A stretch of DNA of 64,000 bases from Mucilaginibacter phenanthrenivorans (lineage in GTDB: Bacteria > Bacteroidota > Bacteroidia > Sphingobacteriales > Sphingobacteriaceae), in the NCBI RefSeq assembly GCF_024721155.1, contig NZ_JAHVAP010000008.1, forward strand, positions 248,001 to 312,000, read 5' to 3'. The stretch's first letter is position 1, and each line of letters starts with the position of its first letter. Below are positions 34,074 through 43,206 of the stretch, in pieces. The position numbers and the translations under genes are program-made. The notes under the pieces are model-generated. The model was not told where the DNA came from. It searched no databases and was given only the letters and a program-made list of their open reading frames with translations.

Positions 34074-35747
34074 TTAAAGATTATCCGTCAGCATATCGCT
34101 ATTTTTCCCGAATGACAACATTGTAAAAGATCCGTTTTTAAAGATCACTTTGACATTTGCAAAAGCGGGAGTTTTGAATTTTGCATAATCCTGGTTGGTT
34201 AGCAAAACGATACTTACGTTATAATCATTAAACAATTTTGCAGCACTGGCAGGCACAGATGCTGACAAATAATTAAGCATAGTATTCCTGTCGCTTTCGC
34301 GCTGGTCATAGCTGATATAAGGATTGGAGAAATAAGTTTCAACCGATACCATTTTTATAGCCGAAGGCATTACAGGGAAAAGCGATAGATCATGCTCACA
34401 TAAAAGAACATTGTCAAGCGGGATGCTTGTGGTGATGAAGTTGTATACTTCTATTTTATCTTTTTCATTTGCTTTTTTTATAGCCTCTTCCCTTAATTCA
34501 ACAAAGTCTGCCCGTTTGCTATAAATAGGATAATAAAGAAACGCATATAATAATACGCAGATGATTACCAGGTTGTTTGAAAATTTAAGTGTGAAATTCT
34601 TTTTATTTAAACTGTTTATCCATTGTACCAATTTGGACAACAGGAATATAAACCCAAATCCAAAGAAGACAGACTGCAAAGCTTTCAGGTAAAAGAAATA
34701 ATGAAATGCCGGGATGGTATCCGGAAGCTTGATATGTAAAATATGGTCTGCAGTGGGTACTGCGGATTCATACACGTACATAATTAGACATATAAAAAAC
34801 CAGTTCCAAACTATTTTGCGAAGTGTTTGGTTTTCAAATTTCCTATAAAACCATACCAGGCCAATAACTGAAATTGGCAGGGAAAAAGTGATGTTTAGTT
34901 TGAGCAGTGTTAAAGTTTCCTTGCGTGCAAATACGCCGGGGGCACATTCTAAAATCGCATGATTGATAAAATGGAAATGGTATTTGCCATAAACATAATA
35001 AAGAAACGGAAATGCGAATATTACAAAAGGAATTATAGTAACAAGCCCCTGGAAAAATAATTTGCCAATGGCAGGATATTCTTTTGATCGTAAGGCTTTA
35101 ATAACCCTTTGTCCCTGGATAGAAATCATTATTAAAATGATTATAAAAACGGGTGCCGAGTGCCCTAGAAATGTTAAGCCCAATGAGGCGCCAAGTATTA
35201 TAAACCAAAATAATTTTTGTTCAGCAAATGCCTTGTAGCAAAAGAAAATGCTTGTATAAAACAGGAACTGTGAAAAAGTATCAGAAATAAGCCATGGCGA
35301 ATAAGTAGCCCCGCCCCAGCATGGCAAATTGCCATTCACCAAAAACAAAAATGAAAGCAGAGCTGCCAGGCCAACCTTAAAATCAAAAAGCTTTACAGCC
35401 ATAAAGAAAAATGCAACAGGGCTAAGCAGGTTTATAAATGCACCGGCACGCGCTACAACTATGTTTATTGGGAGGCCGGTGACTTTTACTATCAATGTTT
35501 CCATCAGGAAAAGCATTGGGTTATACCACATATATTGGCCAGCTATATTGGGATCCTTGCCATAATTGCCATTGAGGGTAGCACGGATATAAGCTATGTC
35601 CCTGTCAAAATCTGGTTCGCTGGCCCAGTGAAGATCATGTATTGTTCTGTAACATTGCACCATGGCAATAAGTAGCATAACAATGCAGGCTAACCAATAC
35701 TTCGTATTATCTTTTAACGGCATGCGCTTGGGTTCGGCTTTAATCAT
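34074..35747 (-). CDS. Polytopic membrane protein, GT-C glycosyltransferase-like
   Basis: This 557-residue protein has roughly ten or eleven membrane segments. After TM1 comes an acidic loop EPDFDRDIAYIRATLNGNYG containing a DxD-like signature, then alternating TM helices and a soluble C-terminal domain (from about residue 430). This is the layout of GT-C enzymes that use polyprenyl-phosphate sugars. It converges on the DPA-like operon, so a D-arabinofuranose donor is a plausible substrate. The family assignment is by architecture only. Confidence 0.6.
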   Translation of the reverse strand: MIKAEPKRMPLKDNTKYWLACIVMLLIAMVQCYRTIHDLHWASEPDFDRDIAYIRATLNGNYGKDPNIAGQYMWYNPMLFLMETLIVKVTGLPINIVVARAGAFINLLSPVAFFFMAVKLFDFKVGLAALLSFLFLVNGNLPCWGGATYSPWLISDTFSQFLFYTSIFFCYKAFAEQKLFWFIILGASLGLTFLGHSAPVFIIILIMISIQGQRVIKALRSKEYPAIGKLFFQGLVTIIPFVIFAFPFLYYVYGKYHFHFINHAILECAPGVFARKETLTLLKLNITFSLPISVIGLVWFYRKFENQTLRKIVWNWFFICLIMYVYESAVPTADHILHIKLPDTIPAFHYFFYLKALQSVFFGFGFIFLLSKLVQWINSLNKKNFTLKFSNNLVIICVLLYAFLYYPIYSKRADFVELREEAIKKANEKDKIEVYNFITTSIPLDNVLLCEHDLSLFPVMPSAIKMVSVETYFSNPYISYDQRESDRNTMLNYLSASVPASAAKLFNDYNVSIVLLTNQDYAKFKTPAFANVKVIFKNGSFTMLSFGKNSDMLTDNL

Positions 35748-35821
35748 TAGGGGGATGATTTATACTTAATATTTCAGCAATATTCCTCTTAGGCATTTAT
35801 ACCGCTAAAATTGCTTTTTAG

Positions 35822-36361
35822 TTACATTTGATTGACGAAAAACGAAAAAGAAGAATGGCCATATTTTCGCTGCTCTGAAAACGCGGGGTGATTACTTAGG
35901 TTCTGCATTGATTGATGCTCCACAATTAGCAATCCACCTGGCAGCAGGAGTTTTTTTTCGAAGATGATCTTTGGGATTTCAGGGATTTGGTTCAGGTCGT
36001 ATGGAGGATCTGCAAATACGAGGTCGAACTGTTCAGTTTCCAGCTGTAGGTATTTAAACACATCGTCCTTAAAAGCTTTAATGGTGGTTAGTCCATGTTG
36101 TCGTGCAGCATCTTTGAGGTAATGCACACAATAAATACTGCGGTCAACCGATATTACCTGTGCCGCGCCACGTGAGGCAAATTCCATAGAGATATTGCCA
36201 GTACCGCTAAACAGGTCGAGTACCTTGATGTCTTCAAAGTCGATTTTATTTTGCAGGATGTTAAACAATGCCTCCTTGGCCAAGTCTGTAGTAGGACGAA
36301 CCGGTAGGTTTTTCGGCGGATTAAGCCTTAATCCCTTTAAAGAACCTCCGATGATCCGCAT
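35822..36361 (-). CDS. rsmD: 16S rRNA (guanine966-N2)-methyltransferase
   Basis: This 179-residue protein is a class I methyltransferase with the RsmD N-terminus MRIIGGSLKG, the SAM motif LDLFSGTGN and the catalytic DPPY. It methylates G966 of 16S rRNA in the 30S subunit. It overlaps the end of the DUF3822 gene by 25 bases and is presumably co-transcribed with it. Confidence 0.95.
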   Translation of the reverse strand: MRIIGGSLKGLRLNPPKNLPVRPTTDLAKEALFNILQNKIDFEDIKVLDLFSGTGNISMEFASRGAAQVISVDRSIYCVHYLKDAARQHGLTTIKAFKDDVFKYLQLETEQFDLVFADPPYDLNQIPEIPKIIFEKKLLLPGGLLIVEHQSMQNLSNHPAFSEQRKYGHSSFSFFVNQM

Positions 36362-37146
36362 AACGATAAGGCGGCGAGAGCCAGGAATTTATGTGAAGCA
36401 ATTTGACCGGGCAACTCAAGTACCTTTAATCCGTTCAGCTCAATTTTTGGGAAAAAGTAGGCCAGCCGGGTAAGGTTTTTATCGCCTGCAGTAACGTCTC
36501 CGCTTACTACAAGCGTTAGCTGCTGAGCTTTTAAGTTAAGTTCCTCGGTAACAAACGAAGTAAAATAGGCTAATTCGTCCTCGTTTTTAAACTCAAAGGT
36601 GTTGTAAAAACGTAAGGCGTTTAACGAAAAGTAAAGGAAGTGAACCTTGTCCTTACCAATTTCGATATACAGATTGCTATTTGGCGGGTTGGTTTTTGCA
36701 ATTGCCTTTATCCATCCTTTTGCAGTATAAACGGTGTTTTGTAGCCCAAATTTCTGTATTGCGGCTACAAGGCTATCGTTTGTTTTGTAAATAATGGCGT
36801 TAATGTCGTCGAGCGTTTGGGCAAAAACCTTTTCGTGGTCCTTAACATCCAAAAAACGGGCAAATCCCGGGACTTGCTCCTCATTAAATAAGCTGCTCGG
36901 GATAAGCGTTAAAGCGGTCGACGGCATTCCGATGATTACCTTTTTATAAGTAGCCGATAAAAGATCGTGTAAAGCACGTGGCTGCACCAATTCCTCCAGG
37001 GCGCAATTTTGTGCGGAAACCAACAAGTGGCTATCGGTCACAACTGCATAGCTAAATGAAGTTGCCTCAAGCTGTAGTAATAAAGTATAACTGTAAGCCT
37101 GGTACAGGTTAAAGTTATTATCGGTATAATTGTTATTGTCGCTCAT
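36337..37146 (-). CDS. DUF3822 family protein
   Basis: The ATG at 37146 (MSDNNNYT) is preferred; another lies four codons upstream. The 269-residue protein has two ribonuclease-H/actin-like halves (YSYTLLLQLEATSFSYAVV and LYIEIGKDKVHFLYFS). The family is restricted to Bacteroidota and regularly precedes rsmD. Function is unknown. Confidence 0.82.
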   Translation of the reverse strand: MSDNNNYTDNNFNLYQAYSYTLLLQLEATSFSYAVVTDSHLLVSAQNCALEELVQPRALHDLLSATYKKVIIGMPSTALTLIPSSLFNEEQVPGFARFLDVKDHEKVFAQTLDDINAIIYKTNDSLVAAIQKFGLQNTVYTAKGWIKAIAKTNPPNSNLYIEIGKDKVHFLYFSLNALRFYNTFEFKNEDELAYFTSFVTEELNLKAQQLTLVVSGDVTAGDKNLTRLAYFFPKIELNGLKVLELPGQIASHKFLALAALSLCGSSEVL

Positions 37147-37227
37147 GCAGATAAGCAAAAGTAATTATTTTTTATGATTTGCTATCTGCAATATAGGGCG
37201 GCCTCTAAATAAATTTTAACCTTATTT

Positions 37228-38484
37228 TTATGAGCCTGTTAACCGCACTGAAGGTGCCTGGTGTGGCAACAATTGTGCATCTTGTTGCTTGGCAGCCATA
37301 TCTGCCTTTGGTTTTACTTCTGTATCTTGTTGCTTACTTTTTCTAAAATAACTCATCACCACTGGTTGTAACCAGCTCTCCAGCCCATAGGCAATCACTA
37401 AAATAATAGGTAAGCTGGCAAGTGCATAGAGCAACACGTTGTGGATTAGCTTCGAGAAGATAAACAGAATGGTATAGTGACTGATATATAAAGAGTAGGA
37501 ATATTTACCCATTATAGCCCCCGATTTGGAGATGAAATTTATCAGCTCGTCTTTTATTTTCAACAGATCAATAATATAGCCAACACCCATATACAAATAA
37601 GGGAACGTGCTGTACACAATTGCATTTTTTAAAGGCATATAACGTACAGTAAGCGCAATGATAACAAAAATGGTATGTGGGATTATCACGTATATCATTT
37701 TGATTTTTTTTCCGGATGGCGGCAATTGCAAACAATACCTGAAAAATGGAATACAGAATATTGAAAAGATAAAATATTTTAATGGGTCATAAAAATTTGC
37801 TGAGAATTGCATTCTTGAAATTAAGGGGAGGATACCAAGGCTGAAAAGCACTGTGTATTTTTCCGCATAAAAATAGCTGCGATATTGATAGATATAATAA
37901 CCTACCAGCCAAACTGACGAAAATGCAAACACCGCTATAACATGAGTAAGCGCATCGCGCTCAATCTTTAAAAAGTAGAGTGGTATGGCTACAAGGGAAA
38001 GCATGAACCAATAAAATAATGCCTTTTTTTGATGACGGCCAATGGTGAACGCAAACAACACGTAAAAGCCAACTTCAAACGAGAGAGACCATACCGGCAA
38101 GTTACTTTGGATACTGGTAACAACATAACCCATATAATCATTCATGGTGCTTACCATGAAGAAATTTCCAATGGTATCCTTAATTGATGGAAAAGCCGTA
38201 TTTGTTACATATAATGCTACAAATGCCAATAACATACCTGCAAGAAACTGCGGATAAATCCTTATAAAGCGATTTTTTATAAACTCTCTTCTTGGTTTGG
38301 GCTTTTTGCTTTCAGAAAGGTTAATTACCAGGCCCGATAGCATAAAAAACATTATCAATGCATCTGTGCCCCAATAGGCAGTAAGGTGAGTAGGATGGCC
38401 CGTAGGAGCAAGGAAAGCCATGTGCCAACCTAAAATAAATACTGTTGAGATTCCCCTTAGGAATTCGAGGTAAATTTTTTTCAC
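37228..38484 (-). CDS. Acyltransferase-3 family membrane protein (paralogue 1)
   Basis: This 418-residue protein has about ten TM segments. It starts YLEFLRGISTVFILGWHMAF (catalytic His region of the family) and contains KNRFIRIYPQ. Such enzymes O-acetylate cell-surface glycans. It is 174 bases downstream of a close paralogue on the same strand. The C-terminal 30 residues are hydrophilic and variable. Confidence 0.88.
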   Translation of the reverse strand: MKKIYLEFLRGISTVFILGWHMAFLAPTGHPTHLTAYWGTDALIMFFMLSGLVINLSESKKPKPRREFIKNRFIRIYPQFLAGMLLAFVALYVTNTAFPSIKDTIGNFFMVSTMNDYMGYVVTSIQSNLPVWSLSFEVGFYVLFAFTIGRHQKKALFYWFMLSLVAIPLYFLKIERDALTHVIAVFAFSSVWLVGYYIYQYRSYFYAEKYTVLFSLGILPLISRMQFSANFYDPLKYFIFSIFCIPFFRYCLQLPPSGKKIKMIYVIIPHTIFVIIALTVRYMPLKNAIVYSTFPYLYMGVGYIIDLLKIKDELINFISKSGAIMGKYSYSLYISHYTILFIFSKLIHNVLLYALASLPIILVIAYGLESWLQPVVMSYFRKSKQQDTEVKPKADMAAKQQDAQLLPHQAPSVRLTGS

Positions 38485-38658
38485 ACAGAGAGAGTTAGAA
38501 TTTATGCAATAAAAAACTATTAATCCCTTTTTACGAAGACTTGAATTAAATGTTTCGTTAGTGTTGGCTTTTTAATTTACAGTTGTTTGTAGCCTGGTTT
38601 TATTGATTTATAGTTAGCCTGTGTGCTGAAAATCTAGAAATAAGGTGCTATTTATTAA

Positions 38659-39879
38659 CTATGAAGCATTTGCCAGTTTTTCAATGCCTATCCAGCCTGG
38701 AGCCTCAAGCATGAATAGGGCTTTTTGTTTCTTGAAAAAGTTCGCCATAACCGGTTGCAGCCAGTTTTCAAGGCCATAGGTAATAACTGCGATACAAGGC
38801 AAACTAACCAGCAAATACAAGCCTACGCTGTGAAAAAAATAGGCACACGCAAACAGAACCGGGTAATGGCTAACATAAATTGAATAGGAATATTTACCCA
38901 GGATCTTACCAGTGTTATTGATAAACACAATGGCCTTTTCTTTTAGCTTTAATAAACCCAGCATAAAACATATTGCCATTAATACAACCGGCAACCCGCT
39001 ATAGGCAACAAAACTTGTAAAGGTTAAATACGGCTGATTGAACACTATATAAACCAAAACCAAATAAGGGATCACCAGGTAGTATAACCTGATCTGTTTC
39101 CCTTGTTTTGGTAACTGTAAGCAATACCGAAAAAAAGGAATTGCAAATGCTGCAAAAAGAAGATATTTAGCCGGATCGTAATAAATGGTTGAGAGGTGCA
39201 ATCTTGAAATTAGAGGCAAAACACCTGCACTAAACAACGCGGTATATTTATCGGCATAAAAGTAATTTCGATACTCGTATACATAATAACCGATTAACCA
39301 AATGGACGAGAATGTGATCACTCCAAATAGATGGCCCCATGCACCAACAGAAAGTTTTGAATAGTAAAAGGGCAAAGCCAGTAACGATACCAGGAACCAA
39401 ACGGCAATTGCTTTTTTCTGAAAGCGGCCGATTGTCAAGGCAAAAATCAGATAAAAGAACATCTCGAACGACAAACTCCATAAAGGGCTGTTGCTTGCGA
39501 AACTTGGCACAATGTTGTTCATGTAGTCCTTTAAAGCACTAAGCATTAAAAAGTTGCCGACGATGGTCCAAAATGACGGTATAGCGGCAGAGGTTATGTA
39601 CAAAACTATTAAACCAAATAGCAAACCAACTATAAGTTGCGGGTAAAGCCGTAATAGTCTGTTTTTTATAAATGCGCTCTTGGTTTTTGGATTACGTGAT
39701 TCAGAAATATTGATGACAATGCCTGACAGGATGAAAAACATAATGACCGCGTCGGTACCCCAGTTTGAAAAATAAAAATGTTTGGGACCCTTTCCCTGCG
39801 GGTGCATTTCGATGCAATGATAAAGCAATACTATAATTGCAGCCGTGCCCCTTAAAAATTCGAGGTAAAGTTTCTTCAT
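38659..39879 (-). CDS. Acyltransferase-3 family membrane protein (paralogue 2)
   Basis: This 406-residue protein shares nearly all motifs with the previous gene (YLEFLRGTAAIIVLLYHC, SNWGTDAVIMFFILSGIVINISES, KNRLLRLYPQ, PLWSLSFEMFFYLIFALTIGR). The two are a tandem duplication that has diverged mainly in the C-terminal half. Substrate is unknown; both probably decorate the same surface polymer. Confidence 0.88.
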   Translation of the reverse strand: MKKLYLEFLRGTAAIIVLLYHCIEMHPQGKGPKHFYFSNWGTDAVIMFFILSGIVINISESRNPKTKSAFIKNRLLRLYPQLIVGLLFGLIVLYITSAAIPSFWTIVGNFLMLSALKDYMNNIVPSFASNSPLWSLSFEMFFYLIFALTIGRFQKKAIAVWFLVSLLALPFYYSKLSVGAWGHLFGVITFSSIWLIGYYVYEYRNYFYADKYTALFSAGVLPLISRLHLSTIYYDPAKYLLFAAFAIPFFRYCLQLPKQGKQIRLYYLVIPYLVLVYIVFNQPYLTFTSFVAYSGLPVVLMAICFMLGLLKLKEKAIVFINNTGKILGKYSYSIYVSHYPVLFACAYFFHSVGLYLLVSLPCIAVITYGLENWLQPVMANFFKKQKALFMLEAPGWIGIEKLANAS

Positions 39880-40018
39880 TTAGGTGAATTGAAAAGGCTT
39901 TTACGGGTAGAAAGGATACTTTGTTGCGTTTAATTTGACTGCTTTGAACACTTTGCCTGAAATAGATTGCCCCAGTTCAATTATTCGTAAATTTACCGCG
40001 TCATAACCCGGTAGACTC

Positions 40019-41440
40019 TTGAACGACCACATCCAAAAAGCATTTCCGCATGAAGCCACGCCGCAGCAACTGGAGCTGTTCGGTAGGCTGCATGAGTTTT
40101 TGGTAAGCAATGACGGGGATGAGTGCTTCATTTTGAAAGGCTATGCAGGTACCGGAAAAACTACAATTTTAGGAGCCTTAACAAAAGCCTTACGGGCATA
40201 CAATTTTAAATATGTGCTGCTGGCGCCAACAGGTCGTGCGGCTAAGGTTATTACAGCTTACTCCGGAAGAAAGGCCTTTACCATTCACAAAAAGATCTAC
40301 CGTAAAAAATCGGCGGTAAATTTGGACGAGGGCTTTTTAATTGGGGATAACCTCGCTGATAATACCCTTTTTATTGTTGATGAAGCTTCCATGATCTCCG
40401 ATGATATCGGGATAGGCCACAAGTCTTCACTATTATACGACCTGGTAAACTTTACCTATAACACTAAAAACTGTAAACTGATGCTGGTTGGCGATACGGC
40501 GCAGCTGCCGCCAGTAGGTTCCGATGATAGCCCGGCCTTGAACCCAAAGTTGATGAAGGACCGGTTTGGACTTGATGTTCACAGCTACGAGCTTACCGAT
40601 GTGCTGCGCCAGCAAAAGGATTCGGGGATTTTATTTAACGTAACCAAAGTGAGGGATATCATTCGCCGGGGTAAGGAGAAAATGCCCCAGATAATTACCA
40701 AGGGCTATAAGGATGTTTACCGCATGGGCGGCGAGATGCTGGAAGAGGGGCTGAATTATGCCTATAACAAATACGGTAACGATAATACGCTGGTAATTTG
40801 CCGGTCTAACAAAAACGCCAACGCCTATAACAGGCAGATCCGTAACAGGATTCTTTATCGAGAAGAGGAACTTACCGGCGGCGACCAGGTAATGGTGGTT
40901 AAGAACAACTATTTCTGGATGCAGGAAAAGGAGGAGAGCAGTACAGGTTTTATCGCCAACGGCGATATTGCCCGCATAAAGAAGGTGCGCCGCTTTGAGG
41001 ATATGTACGGCTTTCGCTTTGCCGATGTGCAGCTGGAGTTTATTGACTATGCTGAAGATCCGGTAATCGACTGCAAGATCATGATGGATCCGCTGTATTC
41101 CGAAGCGCCGGCGCTAACGCCCGATGATCAAAAGAAATTCTACCTGGAGGTAATGAAGGATTATGATCATATCCCAAACAAGCGCGCAAAGTGGAACGAG
41201 TTAAAGCAAAATCCTTATTATAACGCCCTGCAAATAAAATTTGCTTACGCTATTACCTGCCACAAGGCCCAGGGAGGGCAATGGGATGCTGTATTTATCG
41301 ACCAGGGCTACCTCACCGATGAAATGGTGAATACTGATTTTCTGCGTTGGTTTTATACCGCCTGTACGCGCGCCGTAAGTGAATTGTACCTGGTTAATTT
41401 TAACAAACAGTTTTTTGTTAAGGGTGAAGATGATGATTAG
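40019..41440 (+). CDS. RecD-like ATP-dependent DNA helicase
   Basis: This 473-residue SF1B helicase has Walker A LKGYAGTGKTTI, Walker B LFIVDEASM, motif III GDTAQLPPVG, and the C-terminal motif AITCHKAQGGQWDAVF with CTRAVSELY. It starts at TTG (40019); no ATG lies upstream in frame and the first internal ATG would remove Walker A. A stand-alone RecD2-type helicase without RecB/C partners is the likely class. Confidence 0.92.
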   Translation: MNDHIQKAFPHEATPQQLELFGRLHEFLVSNDGDECFILKGYAGTGKTTILGALTKALRAYNFKYVLLAPTGRAAKVITAYSGRKAFTIHKKIYRKKSAVNLDEGFLIGDNLADNTLFIVDEASMISDDIGIGHKSSLLYDLVNFTYNTKNCKLMLVGDTAQLPPVGSDDSPALNPKLMKDRFGLDVHSYELTDVLRQQKDSGILFNVTKVRDIIRRGKEKMPQIITKGYKDVYRMGGEMLEEGLNYAYNKYGNDNTLVICRSNKNANAYNRQIRNRILYREEELTGGDQVMVVKNNYFWMQEKEESSTGFIANGDIARIKKVRRFEDMYGFRFADVQLEFIDYAEDPVIDCKIMMDPLYSEAPALTPDDQKKFYLEVMKDYDHIPNKRAKWNELKQNPYYNALQIKFAYAITCHKAQGGQWDAVFIDQGYLTDEMVNTDFLRWFYTACTRAVSELYLVNFNKQFFVKGEDDD

Positions 41441-41519
41441 TCAATAGTCATTAGTGTTCTTTTAGTCATAATCTACTTCGCACACAACCAATTACCACAA
41501 ACGTTGTTATACCGCAAGG

Positions 41520-42416
41520 ATGAAATCAAAAGTATTCATTTATATCTCCCTTGCCGTCGACCTGCTTATTGCAGTATCGAAATTTACAGCGGCCACGTTT
41601 ACCGGGAGTTCGTCAATGATATCGGAGGGCATCCATTCAGTCATTGATGCGGTAAGCCAGTTATTATTGATCTGGGGAATAAAGACCAGTAACCGGAAAC
41701 CTGACTTGAGCCGCCCGTTTGGCTACGGTAAGGAACTTTACTTTTGGTCGTTCATCGTATCGTTGATGATCTTTGTTTTGGGTGGATGTGTTTCAGTATA
41801 CCAGGGGATCGTACGCATTCAGCACCCGGTGCTTGACGGTAATGAGGCGTGGGATTACAGCGTTTTAGGAATAGCATTCATATTTACATCAATCTCCCTT
41901 TATGCAGCTACAAAGGAATTTAACCGGCAGCGTGGCCGCATTTACTTCTGGAAGGCTATAATTCAAACAAAGGACCCGTCGACTATTATTGTTTTGTTGG
42001 GAGATTTAGGCGATATGGCGGGCCTGCTTGTAGCTTTCCTCGGCGTATTTTTAGGACATTATTATCATAATGCCTATTATGATAGTATTGCTTCCATGGT
42101 GATAGGCTTGATATTGATAGCTATATCGGCCGTGCTGGTGCGTGAAAGTAAGAGCTTGCTACTGGGCGAATCAACCAGTCGGAAAACGTTGAAGAAAGTG
42201 ATATTACTTACCCAGGCTGACGAAGCAGTTATAAAAGTGAAAAAGCATTTCAGCACCTATATGTCTCCGGAGGAAGTTTTGCTGCAATTGAATACCGTAT
42301 TTAAGGATAACCTGACCACCCACCAAATAACGGATGCCATTGAGCGCATCACCAAAACTATTCAAAAAGACTTTCCGAGATTTAAACAGATTTTTATTGA
42401 ACCGGTTAGGGAATAG
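41520..42416 (+). CDS. Cation diffusion facilitator family transporter
   Basis: This 298-residue membrane protein has six TM segments with the CDF start SKVFIYISLAVDLLIAVSKF, TM2 EGIHSVIDAVSQ and TM5 GDLGDMAG, the usual metal-site positions carrying His/Asp. It probably exports Zn2+ or another divalent ion. It starts 80 bases after the helicase stop. Confidence 0.9.
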   Translation: MKSKVFIYISLAVDLLIAVSKFTAATFTGSSSMISEGIHSVIDAVSQLLLIWGIKTSNRKPDLSRPFGYGKELYFWSFIVSLMIFVLGGCVSVYQGIVRIQHPVLDGNEAWDYSVLGIAFIFTSISLYAATKEFNRQRGRIYFWKAIIQTKDPSTIIVLLGDLGDMAGLLVAFLGVFLGHYYHNAYYDSIASMVIGLILIAISAVLVRESKSLLLGESTSRKTLKKVILLTQADEAVIKVKKHFSTYMSPEEVLLQLNTVFKDNLTTHQITDAIERITKTIQKDFPRFKQIFIEPVRE

Positions 42417-42897
42417 TCTTTAGCCATTAGTCATTAGTCATTGGGTCATTAAGTCATTTGTTATTGAGTCGAAATGGTGTAATAACCATGTTTGACGCGT
42501 GGAAACGTTTGGTTAAATTAATACCAAGTTGTCAATATAGTGCTTGATCATCAGGTACTCAATTAGTTGTTAAAGATTAAGTATCTGATATTCAGTATGT
42601 TTCACTTTGTTCCGGGTGTTCCACATATAAAAATGGAACACTTTGCCGGGCTGGACACACTAACTTGCGCTTCGTCTCACCTGGCGCCGAGACTGCACAT
42701 GGTTGGAAAAAGGTTTGAGGTGAGGTAACCATTTGCTTAGTCGAAATCACATTAAATTAAGGCTTTTTTAAATCTGTCCATACAACCGTATTGTTTATAG
42801 AACATTTTATATCAAACTAAATAAAATTTTCTTGAAAAATTCTTTTGGCACGGTTTTTAAACTATGGTTAATACATTTAACTTAAAAAACAAACACC
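42417..42897. other. 481-base intergenic region with heptamer repeats and an inverted-repeat relic
   Basis: The left end (42420-42460) has repeats of the ATTAGTC word. Bases 42617-42642 form GTGTTCCA-CATATAAAAA-TGGAACAC, an eight-pair inverted repeat followed by ACTTTGCCGG and a decayed repeat CTGGACACAC. No coding frame is supported. It ends at the promoter region of the small membrane protein. Confidence 0.6.
42617..42642. repeat. Inverted repeat GTGTTCCA/TGGAACAC, possible insertion-sequence end relic
   Basis: Eight perfect pairs flank a ten-base spacer, and degenerate copies of the word (CACTTTGTTCCGGG, TGGAACACTTTGCCGGG) lie on either side. Multiple short repeats like this are typical of IS21-type ends; that class is an inference and no transposase is present. 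Confidence 0.4.
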
Positions 42898-43053
42898 ATG
42901 AAATCACTACTTTATATCATCGCAGTCATCCTGATCATAGGTTGGGCGATTGGAGTATTTGCTTACTCTGCAGGCGGAATTATCCATGTTTTATTGGTAA
43001 TCGCAATTATTTCATTCCTGATCGGCATCATCAGAAGCCCGTCGGCTATTTAA
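42898..43053 (+). CDS. lmo0937-family small membrane protein
   Basis: ATG to TAA encodes 51 residues with two membrane segments: MKSLLYIIAVILIIGWAIGV, then AYSAGGIIHVLLVIAIISFL and a short positive tail. This matches the lmo0937 family of tiny stress-associated membrane proteins. A TGGCAC at 42846 resembles a -24 element of sigma-54, but the -12 GC is absent. It is a stand-alone gene. Confidence 0.85.
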   Translation: MKSLLYIIAVILIIGWAIGVFAYSAGGIIHVLLVIAIISFLIGIIRSPSAI

Positions 43054-43141
43054 TAAAGACTTTATTTATTTTTAGTTGATAGTAAAAGGCGGCCATAAGG
43101 TCGCCTTCATTGTTTATAACAAGGGAGCTTCTTGCCATCAT

Positions 43142-43170
43142 CTATGAACCATCAACCATGAACTCCTCAC
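43142..43170. repeat. Dispersed 28-bp repeat, copy 1
   Basis: CTATGAACCATCAACCATG, AACT, CCTCAC is nearly identical to 49347-49376. It lies 37 bases before the helicase-nuclease gene. Confidence 0.6.
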
Positions 43171-43206
43171 AAAAATCCGTATGTTTATAATTTCTTAAAC
43201 ACAACT

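Noticed and set aside
42417..42470. Regular ATTAGTC repeats as a CRISPR array.
   Set aside because: The repeats are only seven bases, without spacers of constant length, and no cas gene is near.
42846..42862. Sigma-54 promoter before the lmo0937-type gene.
   Set aside because: TGGCAC fits the -24 box, but the required GC at -12 is replaced by AA.
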